The translations under genes and the position numbers were made by a program. Below are positions 18,579-27,474 of a DNA stretch of 61,830 bases, one piece after another. Within the stretch, counting starts at the first letter, position 1. Each line of letters opens with the position of its first letter. The DNA is from Pirellulaceae bacterium (GTDB taxonomy: Bacteria > Planctomycetota > Planctomycetia > Pirellulales > Pirellulaceae): assembly GCA_022448315.1 (NCBI GenBank), contig JAKVCA010000016.1, forward strand, positions 193,461 through 255,290, read 5' to 3'. Below the pieces are notes generated by a model. That model worked only from the letters and a program-made list of their open reading frames with translations, was not told the DNA's origin and ran no database searches.

Positions 18579-20315
18579 ATGATCTTTGGCAGATTGCGGT
18601 TTCTTGGGTCAGTTTTGGTGATCGGCATGACCGGCTGTCAGTGGAGTTCGGATGGTTCGGTGACCGACCGAAACCCGAACAAAACGGATGGCCGAGCGGC
18701 CATGAATGCGTGGAACAGCGATGAGGGCAACGCAAACGATCTTGATACATCCATCATTTCTTCTGACGCGTTCGCCGCTTTGGTGGTGAAACCCCAGCGA
18801 CTACTGAGCCAGTCGTGGGCCCAAGATGAAAAAATTAAAGCAGGCCTTCTGGTAATGGTTGACCGACTCGGTTTTAGTCCCATGGATTGTAAAACCATGC
18901 TCGTCGCGATCAGTCCCCCCCAAACACCCGAGGATATTCCGATGGTGGGTCGGATGGACTTTGAGACTCCCATTGATCTTTCATCGATCGCCCAAGAGTT
19001 TGGTGACGCGCTCAGTCTGATTGAGGAAGAGGGTGTTTCCTATTTCGTCACTTCTGATAAGAAAATGGCTTACCGTTCGGCAGGAGAGGGTGTCATCTAT
19101 TTTGGCGAGCTCAAGCGGCTTCGACAGCTTGAACAGAAAAGCTCGGCCTCGGGCGCGCTCGCGCGTCGGCTTCGGGGAATCGAGTTGAGCGGAGATGCCA
19201 CGCTCCTCGTTGACTTCGCACCCATTCGTCCTTTACTGGCTCAAGCGGCGTCGATGACTCAACAACCGTTTGCGGGGCCTTCGTCTGAAGAGGAGGGCGT
19301 GCCTTTGGAAAAGTTGCTTGCCCAACTCGACTCACTCTCCATGAGTTTGGACACTGCCGCCGAGGAGGTGGTGGTTGCTGAAATGGACCTTGGGGATTCC
19401 GAGTTGGCAGCCCAAGTCGCCGCAAGTTCGAAAAAACAGATTTCACAATTTAAAATTATCGGCCCCCTCGCGCTGTCGGCGGCTCTCAGTGGGGTGCCGG
19501 ATGACGTTTCAAGCGCGGTGTCGACACTTCTCTACGGAGTTTTGGGGGGCTTGAAAATCACCTCTTCTGACAACCAAGTTGTCGCGAAACTCCGACTTCC
19601 AACCAACATCGCAGATCAATTCCAAGTGTTGCTGGCCTACGCAGGACAACTGCAACTGCAAGAGGAACGAAGCGAGAGCTTCGCAGTCTTGGGGAACGCA
19701 ATGGCCGAAGTTTTGGAGCAAGGATATGTACCACCGAGTATCGAAGACCACCCAGAGTGGTTCGGCGCCGATGGTCAGTCCAAACTCAGTTGGAAGGTCC
19801 ATCTTCTACCCGTGTTGGGCGAGGCCGAACTTCATGCAAGATTCAGACTGGATGAAGATTGGGATAGCGAGCACAATCTTGAACTGCTGGAGGAAATTCC
19901 TGAGATTTTTCAATCGGTCGAAGGTTCTTCGCAGTCAAGCTTTCTTGGTTTCGGTGGTGAGGGCATGTCGATGGCAAGTGGTATGCTTCACAAGAAAGAC
20001 GATCTGAAAGATGACGCTGATCTGACAATCATGCTGATGGATGTCGGGGATCGCTTGGCGGTACCGTGGACTCAGCCAATTGACCTGCCGAGCCTCGATG
20101 TCGAAAAGTTGGCGGAAATCGCAGATGACACGTCAGGAAAGATTCAGGTGATTACCGTTTCCGGAAAAAAACGGACGCTTCGGAAGAGACTTTCGCTCGA
20201 GCAACTTCAGGCAATGCTGTCGATTGCTGGTGGTGAAGAAGTTTTGGATTCGGTGTTTGAATCAGAAACACCGATCCCGAGTTTTCCGTCTGGAGCAGCC
20301 CCGAGTCCGTTCTAG
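18579..20315 (+). CDS. DUF1559-related lipoprotein of unknown function
   Basis: 578 residues from the ATG at 18579, chosen because it starts a lipoprotein signal (MIFGRLRFLGSVLVIGMTGC); an earlier in-frame start would put 22 residues before it. The C-terminal part has LSWKVHLLPVLGEAEL, RFRLDEDWDSEHN and LLEEIPEIF, the closing motif seen in DUF1559-type planctomycetal proteins. The N-terminal part is acidic with no recognised enzyme motif. It is monocistronic. Function unknown; an envelope or surface role is inferred from the lipid anchor. Confidence 0.8.
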   Translation: MIFGRLRFLGSVLVIGMTGCQWSSDGSVTDRNPNKTDGRAAMNAWNSDEGNANDLDTSIISSDAFAALVVKPQRLLSQSWAQDEKIKAGLLVMVDRLGFSPMDCKTMLVAISPPQTPEDIPMVGRMDFETPIDLSSIAQEFGDALSLIEEEGVSYFVTSDKKMAYRSAGEGVIYFGELKRLRQLEQKSSASGALARRLRGIELSGDATLLVDFAPIRPLLAQAASMTQQPFAGPSSEEEGVPLEKLLAQLDSLSMSLDTAAEEVVVAEMDLGDSELAAQVAASSKKQISQFKIIGPLALSAALSGVPDDVSSAVSTLLYGVLGGLKITSSDNQVVAKLRLPTNIADQFQVLLAYAGQLQLQEERSESFAVLGNAMAEVLEQGYVPPSIEDHPEWFGADGQSKLSWKVHLLPVLGEAELHARFRLDEDWDSEHNLELLEEIPEIFQSVEGSSQSSFLGFGGEGMSMASGMLHKKDDLKDDADLTIMLMDVGDRLAVPWTQPIDLPSLDVEKLAEIADDTSGKIQVITVSGKKRTLRKRLSLEQLQAMLSIAGGEEVLDSVFESETPIPSFPSGAAPSPF

Positions 20316-20443
20316 TTTCGGATCGCATTGGGCAGCGATGGGTGGTTAACATGAAACGGGTGTTTTGGAATCGTTTGTGTCGCGGGTGGTGGCCCCGAAA
20401 TTTTGATTAGACCGACTTTACTCTCTCGAGTGGGATTCTTTCT

Positions 20444-21694
20444 ATGAGATCGTTTCACGCAGGACTGTTGCTCGTCACATTACTGACCGCTCATGCCGAT
20501 GCGGCTGACAGTTGGAATAACTGGAGAGGGCCAAATTTAAATGGTGTAGCGGCAGATGGGGATTATCCAACAAAATGGGCCGCCGATGAGAACGTGGCTT
20601 GGAAGATCAAGCTTCCCGGACTTGGTGGGTCGACTCCCGCCATCTGGGGCGATCACATCTTTGTGACGGCCGGCGTTGACGGAGAGAATCTGACTATTGC
20701 TTACGACCGTCAAGGCAAAGAGCTTTGGCGAACCTCCGTCGGTGACGAACGGAGTGGCAAGCATCGGAAAGCCACAGGAAGCAACCCTTCACCGGTGACT
20801 GACGGAAAGTATGTTTTTGTCTACTTCAAAAGTGGTGATTTTGCCTGTCTGGACTTCGACGGAAAACTGATCTGGCATGTCAATCTTCAGGAGAGGTACG
20901 GTGAAGATACGCTTTGGTGGGACCTCGGAACATCCCCGATCCTGACGCAGGAACATGTCGTGATCGCCTGCATGCACAGCGGTCCATCTTATCTTGCTGC
21001 CTTCGATAAGCAGACCGGAAAGACGATCTGGAAGCAGGAAAGAAATATGGATGCACCGGAAGAAGCCAATCAGAGTTATTCGACACCTGTGGTGACCATG
21101 CATGAAGGTCAGGAGGTGATCGTGGTCTTGGGTGCCGATCACGTCACAGCTCACAGCGCCAAAACCGGAAAGCAACTCTGGTTGGTGGGTGGATTGAATC
21201 CGACGCAAAACGGATACTTCAGATCGATTTCATCTCCCGTCATCAGTGGCGATGTGGTCGTCGCACCGTATGCTCGCGGAAGCTCTTTGACCGCGGTGCG
21301 TTTGGGAGGTGAAGGCGATGTTCGAGGAAGTCATGTCCTTTGGGAGAGTGTGTCCATTTCGAGCGATGTGCCAACGCCAGCTGCGAAGGACGGGCGTGTT
21401 TACGTGCTCGCAGATAAGGGGCGGGTCGCCTGTCTGAACGCGGAGTCTGGTGATGTTGTGGCGGAATTGAAATTGGAGAAGCATCGGGATGCGTTCAGTG
21501 CTTCACCCATTATCGCGGGAAAACATCTATACTTGACCCGAGAGGATGGCAAAACCTTTGTGGTAGAAATCGGAGATGGGCTGAAGCTGGTCGCCGAAAA
21601 TGAACTCGATTCGTTCACGGTAGCGTCACCGGCGTTTGTAGATGGGCAGATTCTTATTCGGACTTCGGAATACCTGTACTGCATTGGTGACTGA
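20444..21694 (+). CDS. Exported PQQ-like beta-propeller protein
   Basis: 416 residues with a signal peptide (LLLVTLLTAHADAA) and the typical planctomycetal opening NWRGPNLNGVA. Repeats of the PQQ type follow (AFDKQTGKTIW; AHSAKTGKQLW; CLNAESGDVV), giving a beta-propeller. Such proteins are often annotated as PQQ-binding, but no catalytic calcium/PQQ site is evident. Probably periplasmic. Single gene with a strong stem-loop downstream. Confidence 0.9.
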   Translation: MRSFHAGLLLVTLLTAHADAADSWNNWRGPNLNGVAADGDYPTKWAADENVAWKIKLPGLGGSTPAIWGDHIFVTAGVDGENLTIAYDRQGKELWRTSVGDERSGKHRKATGSNPSPVTDGKYVFVYFKSGDFACLDFDGKLIWHVNLQERYGEDTLWWDLGTSPILTQEHVVIACMHSGPSYLAAFDKQTGKTIWKQERNMDAPEEANQSYSTPVVTMHEGQEVIVVLGADHVTAHSAKTGKQLWLVGGLNPTQNGYFRSISSPVISGDVVVAPYARGSSLTAVRLGGEGDVRGSHVLWESVSISSDVPTPAAKDGRVYVLADKGRVACLNAESGDVVAELKLEKHRDAFSASPIIAGKHLYLTREDGKTFVVEIGDGLKLVAENELDSFTVASPAFVDGQILIRTSEYLYCIGD

Positions 21695-21760
21695 ATCAAG
21701 CCTCTGGAGGGCAGCGGCTGATTGTTCGCAGTTTTCTCATCCGTCGCCCCAGCGATCTGG

Positions 21761-21790
21761 GCTCATGAGCGTTGCGTGACGCTCATGAGC
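21761..21790. terminator. Perfect 12-bp inverted repeat between convergent genes
   Basis: GCTCATGAGCGT and ACGCTCATGAGC are exact reverse complements with a 6-base loop TGCGTG. Each arm also contains the self-complementary GCTCATGAGC. It lies between the PQQ-like gene (+) and the small Cys protein gene (-), the place for a bidirectional terminator, although only a short T-rich stretch follows. Confidence 0.65.
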
Positions 21791-21794
21791 TCTT

Positions 21795-22169
21795 TCATGC
21801 CTCATCCCGCAATCTCTGTTGAATTTCTGGCAGTGGGTATTCTAAGATCGGGAGATCCGCGTCGGCTTGCATTTCGATTTCACGAAGGCGTCTCCAACCT
21901 CGAGTGATCAACTTTTCCTGTTCGGCAACGAAGTCGGAGTCCATTCTTTCCTTGCAAAATTCCCCTTCAACCTGCGTTTGAGGAAACGCCGCGTCGACAA
22001 TGAACTGGGCGAGTATGGGATTGCACTTAATGTGTCGCTCCTGGGTGGTGTGCAGTGTCTCTGGATCAATAAGGCCCACCACATAACGCAGATACAACTC
22101 GCTTTCGGTGATATGGTCGACATTTTCACCACACAGTTCGCAGAGGTAGCCTTCGTCGCATTTCGCCAT
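21795..22169 (-). CDS. Small conserved-looking cysteine-containing protein
   Basis: 124 residues starting MAKCDEGYLCELCG. C10 and C13 form a CxxC, with further Cys at 4, 49 and 72, so a metal site is possible. The rest reads YLRYVVGLIDPETLHTTQER and is soluble, with no membrane segment. Coding-like codon use and the clean start suggest it is real. It lies 146 bp downstream of dapB on the same strand. Function not recognised. Confidence 0.7.
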   Translation of the reverse strand: MAKCDEGYLCELCGENVDHITESELYLRYVVGLIDPETLHTTQERHIKCNPILAQFIVDAAFPQTQVEGEFCKERMDSDFVAEQEKLITRGWRRLREIEMQADADLPILEYPLPEIQQRLRDEA

Positions 22170-22315
22170 AAGATCAAGTCTTTTTACTTTGGGTATTCAG
22201 TTCTTTCGGTATTCAACTGCCTTCTGCCGAATCCATGCAACGATGAAGGCCCTGATTTCAGCCCCAAGCGAAGAGGGCAGCGGCGAACATTGAGGGCCCG
22301 AATCTGCACCATGTT

Positions 22316-23116
22316 TTACAAGCCGAGGACGTCATACATCGAGTAGAGTCCCGGGGCTTTGCCCACGAGGAACTTTGCGGCCATCAGTGCGCCTTGAGCG
22401 TAACAGTCCCGGTTGCTTGCTGCGACCTTCAGTTCGATAGTTTCTCCGAGAAGGCCAAATACGATGGTGTGCTCACCCGGGTTGTCACCCACGCGAACCG
22501 CGTGATAACCCACTTCATCCTGCCCTTTCGCTCCGACAAGACCATGGCGGCCGTGACTTGCTTTTTCAAGCTTCATTTTATCTGCAATCAATTCCCCGAA
22601 TTTCAATGCCGTGCCGCTGGGTGAGTCCTCTTTGTAGCGATGATGTCTTTCAATGATTTCGACATCAGCTCCAGTGGGATGGTTCTGTAATGCGCCAGCG
22701 CAAACCTCCGCAAGCTTCATGGTGAGGTTCACGGCCAAGCTCATGTTGGGTGCCCAACAGATGGGCTGAACTTCAGATGCTTTTCGCAACGCTTTCGCGG
22801 TGTCTTCCAAGAGGCCCGTCGTAGCCATGACGAGAGGGATCTGATGAGCAATCGCGTAGGTCACGGCTCGGTCTGCACCCTCAGGGTTCGAAAAATCGAT
22901 AATGACATCCGTGTTCGAGGGAAACTCACAGGTCAGTGGAGTTTGAATCGAGTCCAGTCCAGCAAGTACGCCTGCGTCCTCTCCGAGGCGAGGGTGTTGG
23001 GAAGATTCAACGGCGCCGGCAATTTCGAATTCGTCATCTTGACTACCCAAAGCAAGCAAGCGATGGCCCATGCGACCACCAGCCCCATGAATGACCAATT
23101 GGATCTTATTTGACAT
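22316..23116 (-). CDS. dapB: 4-hydroxy-tetrahydrodipicolinate reductase
   Basis: 266 residues, the normal length. The nucleotide site is GAGGRMGHR at 10-18; the catalytic region is IIERHHRYKEDSPSGTALK, with the HH pair, the lysine and the SGT substrate loop. The enzyme reduces the dapA product with NAD(P)H in lysine/diaminopimelate synthesis, in the cytosol. It follows thrC on the minus strand after 323 bp, so both aspartate-family genes lie together but may not share a transcript. Confidence 0.97.
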   Translation of the reverse strand: MSNKIQLVIHGAGGRMGHRLLALGSQDDEFEIAGAVESSQHPRLGEDAGVLAGLDSIQTPLTCEFPSNTDVIIDFSNPEGADRAVTYAIAHQIPLVMATTGLLEDTAKALRKASEVQPICWAPNMSLAVNLTMKLAEVCAGALQNHPTGADVEIIERHHRYKEDSPSGTALKFGELIADKMKLEKASHGRHGLVGAKGQDEVGYHAVRVGDNPGEHTIVFGLLGETIELKVAASNRDCYAQGALMAAKFLVGKAPGLYSMYDVLGL

Positions 23117-23439
23117 TTGAGAGGTTCCCTCATGCCAACTTTGCAGTTGGGGTTGGATACGATGGGGGCGAAATTAAAGTCTAAAAACGGCATGAGTCGT
23201 TGCGTTCCACCAAAGCGAGATCAAACTTCGGCAAAACCGGCTCGTTGAGACTTAACTCAACAACCGTTTCGTACGCGATGGACCATTCAACGGCATGAGG
23301 CCAATTGATCTGACCGGGTGCGCCTTGGATCACCGACGATGCTCAGGTTGAAATCGTCCCTTTTTCAGCACCAAGACACAATGCCCCGTCGCACAAGATG
23401 CCCCATGTTCTCGGGTGTTAGTGGGCCGTTGAGGTCGGC
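23117..23439. other. Gap between thrC end and dapB start
   Basis: No open frame looks coding. A weak stem GTTGAG/CTCAAC (23244-23261, loop of 6) is present. On the minus strand, just after the thrC stop, GGCCG and CGGCC can pair, but no T-tract follows. The dapB promoter is presumably here, without a clear consensus. Confidence 0.4.
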
Positions 23440-24840
23440 CTAAGCGTAAAGCCGAATGGCCCGCATGATTTCGTCCAGATCATTTGAAACGGCAATGGCA
23501 TGGTTGGCAAAAGATGCTCGTTTCACCCCTCGACTCCCGAGGACCTCGTTGAATTTTTTTTGATCGTCCGAGTGATAGGCAACTGTGGCGGTTGGGTCCT
23601 TGAGCAAGTGTCCGGTTAAAATGCAGACGACGCGATCACTGGGAGCAATCACTCCTTCCTCCCGAAGTAGTTTCGCGCCTGCGACACTTGCAGCACTTGC
23701 AGGCTCGCATCCGTAGCCTCCTGCCCCAACTTGCGCTTTCGCGTCCAGGATTTCCTGGTCACTTACTTGCCGAACGACCCCGTCGCAGAAGTCCAGGGCC
23801 CGAAGGCATTTTTTTAGATTGACGGGGCGATTGATTTCAATCGCGCTTGCAATGGTTTCTGCTTTTGCGTGCCGAGCATCAAGTTCGGAGTAATACGTTT
23901 GAACCAATGGCTGATTGCCTTGGCCGCCGTTCCACCTCAAGCCTTGATGATTGTAAAGTTCGTGGAGTGTATTCGCACCCTGAGCGTTGATCACGGCGAG
24001 GCGGGGGGGGCGTTCAATCAGTCCAAGTTGATGCAATTCGATGAAGGCTTTACCAAAGGCGCTACTGTTGCCGAGGTTGCCACCTGGAACCACAATCCAG
24101 TCCGGGATTTCCCAGCGTAGGGCTTCCAGCACCCGAAACATGACAGACTTCTGCCCTTCCAAACGGAAGGGATTGACGCTGTTCACGAGGTAGATGCCAA
24201 GTTCTCGGCAAACTTCCCGAACTCGTATCATGGCGTCATCAAAGTCGCCCGTGATTTGAACCGTCAGTGCACCATAGTCGAGGGCTTGGGAAAGTTTCCC
24301 ATAAGCGATTTTTCCTGAACCGACGAAGATAATCGCCCGCATTTTTCGTGTCATGCACGAGTAGAGAGCAAGCGACGCGCTGGTGTTCCCCGTCGAAGCG
24401 CATGCCGCCTGGGTGGCGCCGGTTGCACGCGCGTGGGTAAACGCGGCGGTCATCCCGTTATCTTTGAAGGATCCTGACGGATTCATCCCTTCATATTGTA
24501 GGTACAGATTTTTCGAAGCGACCCCAACATAATTGGCGACTCGCTCCGCTCGTTGGAGCAACGTCTGGCCCTCACCAATCGTGACGATATCCTCGGGAGC
24601 GACAAATGGTAAGAGCTCGTGAAATCGCCAAACCCCACTAAAACGATGAGGCAAATAACGATCGGCCCAGTAACTTTCGAAATCGGAGAGTTGTTTTGGA
24701 ACTTTGAGGCGGTCCCACTCGTAATCGATGTCAAGGAGATCGCCGCACGTCGGGCAACTCACCAATACGTTTTCTGGCGAAAAAGTTGCCCCGCATTCGG
24801 GTGAGATACAACGTTGAAAAGCGTTTGAATTAAGGGTCAC
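23440..24840 (-). CDS. thrC: Threonine synthase with N-terminal zinc ribbon
   Basis: 466 residues. The N-terminus has a four-Cys ribbon (CISPEC and, 15 residues later, CPTC). The PLP lysine is in [11 protein letters not shown], and [10 protein letters not shown] follows. The PLP enzyme converts O-phosphohomoserine to threonine. The remainder matches the long threonine synthase form. It lies on the minus strand upstream of dapB. Confidence 0.95.
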   Translation of the reverse strand: MTLNSNAFQRCISPECGATFSPENVLVSCPTCGDLLDIDYEWDRLKVPKQLSDFESYWADRYLPHRFSGVWRFHELLPFVAPEDIVTIGEGQTLLQRAERVANYVGVASKNLYLQYEGMNPSGSFKDNGMTAAFTHARATGATQAACASTGNTSASLALYSCMTRKMRAIIFVGSGKIAYGKLSQALDYGALTVQITGDFDDAMIRVREVCRELGIYLVNSVNPFRLEGQKSVMFRVLEALRWEIPDWIVVPGGNLGNSSAFGKAFIELHQLGLIERPPRLAVINAQGANTLHELYNHQGLRWNGGQGNQPLVQTYYSELDARHAKAETIASAIEINRPVNLKKCLRALDFCDGVVRQVSDQEILDAKAQVGAGGYGCEPASAASVAGAKLLREEGVIAPSDRVVCILTGHLLKDPTATVAYHSDDQKKFNEVLGSRGVKRASFANHAIAVSNDLDEIMRAIRLYA

Positions 24841-25093
24841 GGCGAGTGAGAACTCTGTAGGTCAGGACTTAGGACGCGAAAAGTGGGCTTACGGTCGTGC
24901 CGCGGAGTTTAAGCGTTTCGCTGCATCTCCACAACAGAAGTTGGTGCAGTCCTGTCACTGCAAAGACGGTTGGAGTCGTTCCAAGTATGCGGATCGCGAG
25001 ACGTCGACCATTTATAGTTTTGACTTCGTTCCTAAGTCTTTATTTGTTAATGGCTTAGATTTATTTCGGATCGGGAAAATGAGGCGGAGTAAA

Positions 25094-25122
25094 TTGACAT
25101 TTTCTGGGTGGGTTCCTAGAAT
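25094..25122 (+). promoter_or_regulatory. Near-consensus sigma-70 type promoter of dksA-like/lspA
   Basis: TTGACA (25094-25099), a 17-bp spacer, then TAGAAT (25117-25122). The -10 lies 75 bp before the ATG of the DksA-like gene. This is the cleanest promoter in the window. The rest of the gap 24841-25197 shows no gene. Confidence 0.75.
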
Positions 25123-25197
25123 GCGACGCCGACCGGATACCCTCCCTCCGCGGGGAATGGTTTGAAGGTTCATGATGAATCGGAACGGAGAATTGAT

Positions 25198-25572
25198 ATG
25201 AAGAAAGCCGAAATGAAGCCGTTCAAGGAACTTCTTCTTGATCTTCGGGCCCGGTTGCGGGGTGACGTTTCGAGCCTTGCGAATTCAGCATTGTCCCACG
25301 GCACAGATACGTCGGAAACTGGACGTGCGCCGGCCGATATTGCGGATCTTGGTAACAACATGCTGGAGGAAAACAACAGCCTCCTCTTAATGGATAACGA
25401 GGAGGAAGCGCTCCAGCAGGTGGAAGGCGCTCTTGAACGGATAGCGGATGGTACCTATGGTTCGTGCGTGGAATGTGGAAGTCGCATTCCCAAAATGCGA
25501 TTGAAGGCGATTCCTTACACTCCCTACTGCGTGAAGTGTGCGAGCGAGCTTGAATCAAACCGCCGAACGTGA
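25198..25572 (+). CDS. DksA/TraR-type zinc-finger protein
   Basis: 124 residues from the ATG at 25198, chosen for the GGAG about 9 bases upstream; an in-frame TTG lies at 25162. The C-terminus has a C4 zinc finger (CVECG near 91, then CVKC near 112), and a coiled-coil-type stretch precedes it. DksA/TraR proteins bind RNA polymerase in the secondary channel and modulate initiation; shorter members such as this may have other roles. It overlaps lspA by 35 bp in another frame, so they are probably co-transcribed. Confidence 0.9.
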   Translation: MKKAEMKPFKELLLDLRARLRGDVSSLANSALSHGTDTSETGRAPADIADLGNNMLEENNSLLLMDNEEEALQQVEGALERIADGTYGSCVECGSRIPKMRLKAIPYTPYCVKCASELESNRRT

Positions 25573-26161
25573 GTTAACTCGTCACGATTGGATATTGCGA
25601 GCCACTTTCTTCGGCTGCGTGACACTCATCGGTTGCGCAGCCGATTTAATTTCGAAGCAACTCGTCTTCCAGAAATTCTATGGCCTAGCTCTGACCTCAG
25701 ATGAGGTACACCTTTGGATGGTTCCAAATCTCCTGGGTTTTCAAACGAGCACCAACCAAGGCGCTCTTTTCGGATTAGGCCAAGGTAACAGCCTCCTGTT
25801 TGCTGCCCTCTCGATCGGTGCGTTAATCGGTATTTCCGTCTGGCTATTTATCGCCAAAGCAGCCAGGGACTGGTGGATCACGATCACTCTTGGAGTCATC
25901 TGCGGAGGGATTCTAGGAAATTTGTATGATCGGCTGGGTTTATGGCATGGAAGTGATCCCGCGCCATTTGAGAAGAACGCCGTTCGCGACTGGATTCACT
26001 TCCGCATTGAAGGCCTACCCTTTTTCGATCCTTGGCCCAATTTTAACATCGCGGATAGCCTGCTCGTTGCTGGGGCCATTTCTCTTTTCATCCACATGCT
26101 ATGGATCGCTCCTCGACAAGAGGCTGAGAAAGCGAAGTCGGATACAAAAGAAGCCGATTGA
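25538..26161 (+). CDS. lspA: Lipoprotein signal peptidase (signal peptidase II)
   Basis: About 207 residues with four predicted membrane segments. The catalytic aspartates are in NLYDR (GGILGNLYDR) and NIADS (NFNIADS), and the N-terminal segment contains ADLISKQ. LspA removes signal peptides from prolipoproteins in the inner membrane. The start is uncertain: GTG 25538 is used, TTG 25550 is an alternative, and neither has a strong ribosome site. It is coupled to the DksA-like gene. Confidence 0.95.
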   Translation: MRASLNQTAERELTRHDWILRATFFGCVTLIGCAADLISKQLVFQKFYGLALTSDEVHLWMVPNLLGFQTSTNQGALFGLGQGNSLLFAALSIGALIGISVWLFIAKAARDWWITITLGVICGGILGNLYDRLGLWHGSDPAPFEKNAVRDWIHFRIEGLPFFDPWPNFNIADSLLVAGAISLFIHMLWIAPRQEAEKAKSDTKEAD

Positions 26162-26226
26162 GCGTTTTGCCGCGACCATTCAAGACGATCGACATTCGGT
26201 TGATACGATCTTTCGACGTGTGGAGT

Positions 26227-26253
26227 TTATTCCATGTGCTGCTTCTGGAATAA
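26227..26253 (+). terminator. Stem-loop after lspA
   Basis: TTATTCCA and TGGAATAA form a perfect 8-bp stem with an 11-base loop, 66 bp after the lspA stop. No long T-run follows (GACGCTTTT). Probably ends the dksA-lspA transcript against the convergent SRP RNA gene. Confidence 0.5.
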
Positions 26254-26380
26254 GACGCTTTTAAAAGAATCGTCATGATCCTCAAGCGTTCCAGCGGCAA
26301 GAAGGCGGACTGAATCCGACCTGAAAAATGGAGTGTGCCAAGATGTCTCTCGGGTGAAGGACTCGTTGGCCTAAGAACCA

Positions 26381-26486
26381 CTGCCGGGAAGAGGATCCCG
26401 CACAAAGGTACCCCGCTTAGAGCTGCTCCGTATTTCAGGCCTGACCCGGTTCACGGCTTCCTCTCGCGGGATCCACTTGCCGGCAG
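26381..26486 (-). ncRNA. ffs: Small bacterial signal recognition particle RNA (4.5S type)
   Basis: On the minus strand the conserved SRP domain IV core is visible: GTGAACC, then GGTCAGG, then GAGCAGC, then TAAGCGG. The ends pair: CTGCCGG at the 5' end with CCGGCAG at the 3' end, and inside that GGATCCCGC with GCGGGATCC. The length of about 106 bases fits the small bacterial SRP RNA that binds Ffh. The apical loop is not the usual GGAA: two C-G pairs close UGAAAUAC. It lies between mntR (upstream) and lspA (convergent). Confidence 0.92.
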
Positions 26487-26509
26487 GAGCAATGAATCAC
26501 ACGAATCCC

Positions 26510-26515
26510 ACTATA
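26510..26515 (-). promoter_or_regulatory. Probable -10 box of the SRP RNA gene
   Basis: TATAGT on the minus strand lies 23 bp before the first paired base of the SRP RNA. A -35 match is weak (TTTCAA at 17 bp). Confidence 0.4.
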
Positions 26516-26555
26516 AACCCGATGTCGGAATCTTGAAAGGGCGGAGGTCGCAAAC

Positions 26556-27221
26556 TCAGGTGCTCGGTTCGCAAACCACTCTCAGTTTGTCGGCGGCATC
26601 GAGCGATAGTACTGTTTGACCTTCTGACCAGGATACCTGCATGGTTCCAGCTGATGGTGACTTCTGGTCGATCTGTCCGGCAGAATCAATGCCGATACCA
26701 TGGTTCGACAGGTACCGAAGGAATTCGGACGTCTGTTCCATGACTCGTACGATACGAAACGAGTGGCCAACATCTAGAGAGGTTAAGCTGACCGATTGGG
26801 CCGCAGCCACCGACCCATCGCTTTTCGGTATTGGATCTCCATGAGGATCCACGTCTGGAAAGTCGAGGTACTCCTCGATCTTGTCCACGAGCAGGTCGCT
26901 CACCGAGTGCTCCATGTTCTCTGCCTCTTCATGAACTTCGTCCCACGACAGTTCCAATGTGCGAACAAGGAAAAGCTCAATCAGGCGGTGACGACGAAGA
27001 ACGCGCAAGGCAAGGATCATGCCAGCTTCGGTCAGTTGCGCACCTTCGTAGGGAATGTAGTCTGCCAGTCCAGCGTCCTGGAGCGTTTTGAGCATGCTGG
27101 TGACAGTACCTGGGGCGACATGCAGTCCTTCTGCTAAACGGCCTGTACTCGCTGATACGCCTTCGGTCTGCGTCAGCTTGTAGATTTCCTTAACGTAATT
27201 TTCGATCGTTAAACTTGCCAT
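26556..27221 (-). CDS. mntR: DtxR/MntR-family metal-dependent repressor
   Basis: 221 residues. A winged helix-turn-helix occupies 1-65 (GRLAEGLHVAPGTVTSMLKTLQDAGL). A dimerisation and metal-binding part follows (EEAENMEHSVSD, then FPDVDPHGDPIP). A C-terminal SH3-like FeoA domain runs from about 150. These are the motifs of MntR/IdeR-type regulators, which repress metal-uptake genes when Mn2+ or Fe2+ is bound. No metal transporter is visible nearby. A palindrome lies in the divergent region upstream. Confidence 0.92.
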   Translation of the reverse strand: MASLTIENYVKEIYKLTQTEGVSASTGRLAEGLHVAPGTVTSMLKTLQDAGLADYIPYEGAQLTEAGMILALRVLRRHRLIELFLVRTLELSWDEVHEEAENMEHSVSDLLVDKIEEYLDFPDVDPHGDPIPKSDGSVAAAQSVSLTSLDVGHSFRIVRVMEQTSEFLRYLSNHGIGIDSAGQIDQKSPSAGTMQVSWSEGQTVLSLDAADKLRVVCEPST

Positions 27222-27304
27222 TCTTCAGATCGCTTTCCCGGAAGGAATTTCGAGCCCGTCACATTTTGTCCACCTGCCACCGGTTCTGCAATGTCTGACT
27301 GGGA

Positions 27305-27317
27305 TTAAACCGTTTAA
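27305..27317. promoter_or_regulatory. Palindrome between mntR and mch, possible operator
   Basis: TTAAAC-C-GTTTAA is a perfect 6-1-6 inverted repeat, 84 bp before the mntR start (minus) and 158 bp before mch (plus). It could bind MntR, though it does not match a known MntR box. Confidence 0.3.
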
Positions 27318-27474
27318 GGCAGCTGCGACCTGATACCGAGGCGAGGGGCTGCCCATCACTCTTTCGCTTTAACGCTTACGTTCAAATTCTCGGTTCTACT
27401 ACTGGAGGTGGTGGACTTGATGTTGTAGGTTCCGATTCACATTCCGACATTATCAGAAGCGATTGAATACCATC

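Noticed and set aside
20351-20410. Short frame starting MKRVFWNRLCRGWW before the PQQ-like gene
   Set aside because: Fewer than 20 codons and no ribosome site; nothing to support a leader peptide.
20444-21694. PQQ-dependent alcohol dehydrogenase
   Set aside because: Only the propeller repeats are visible; the length of about 416 residues and the lack of a PQQ/calcium catalytic site argue against it.
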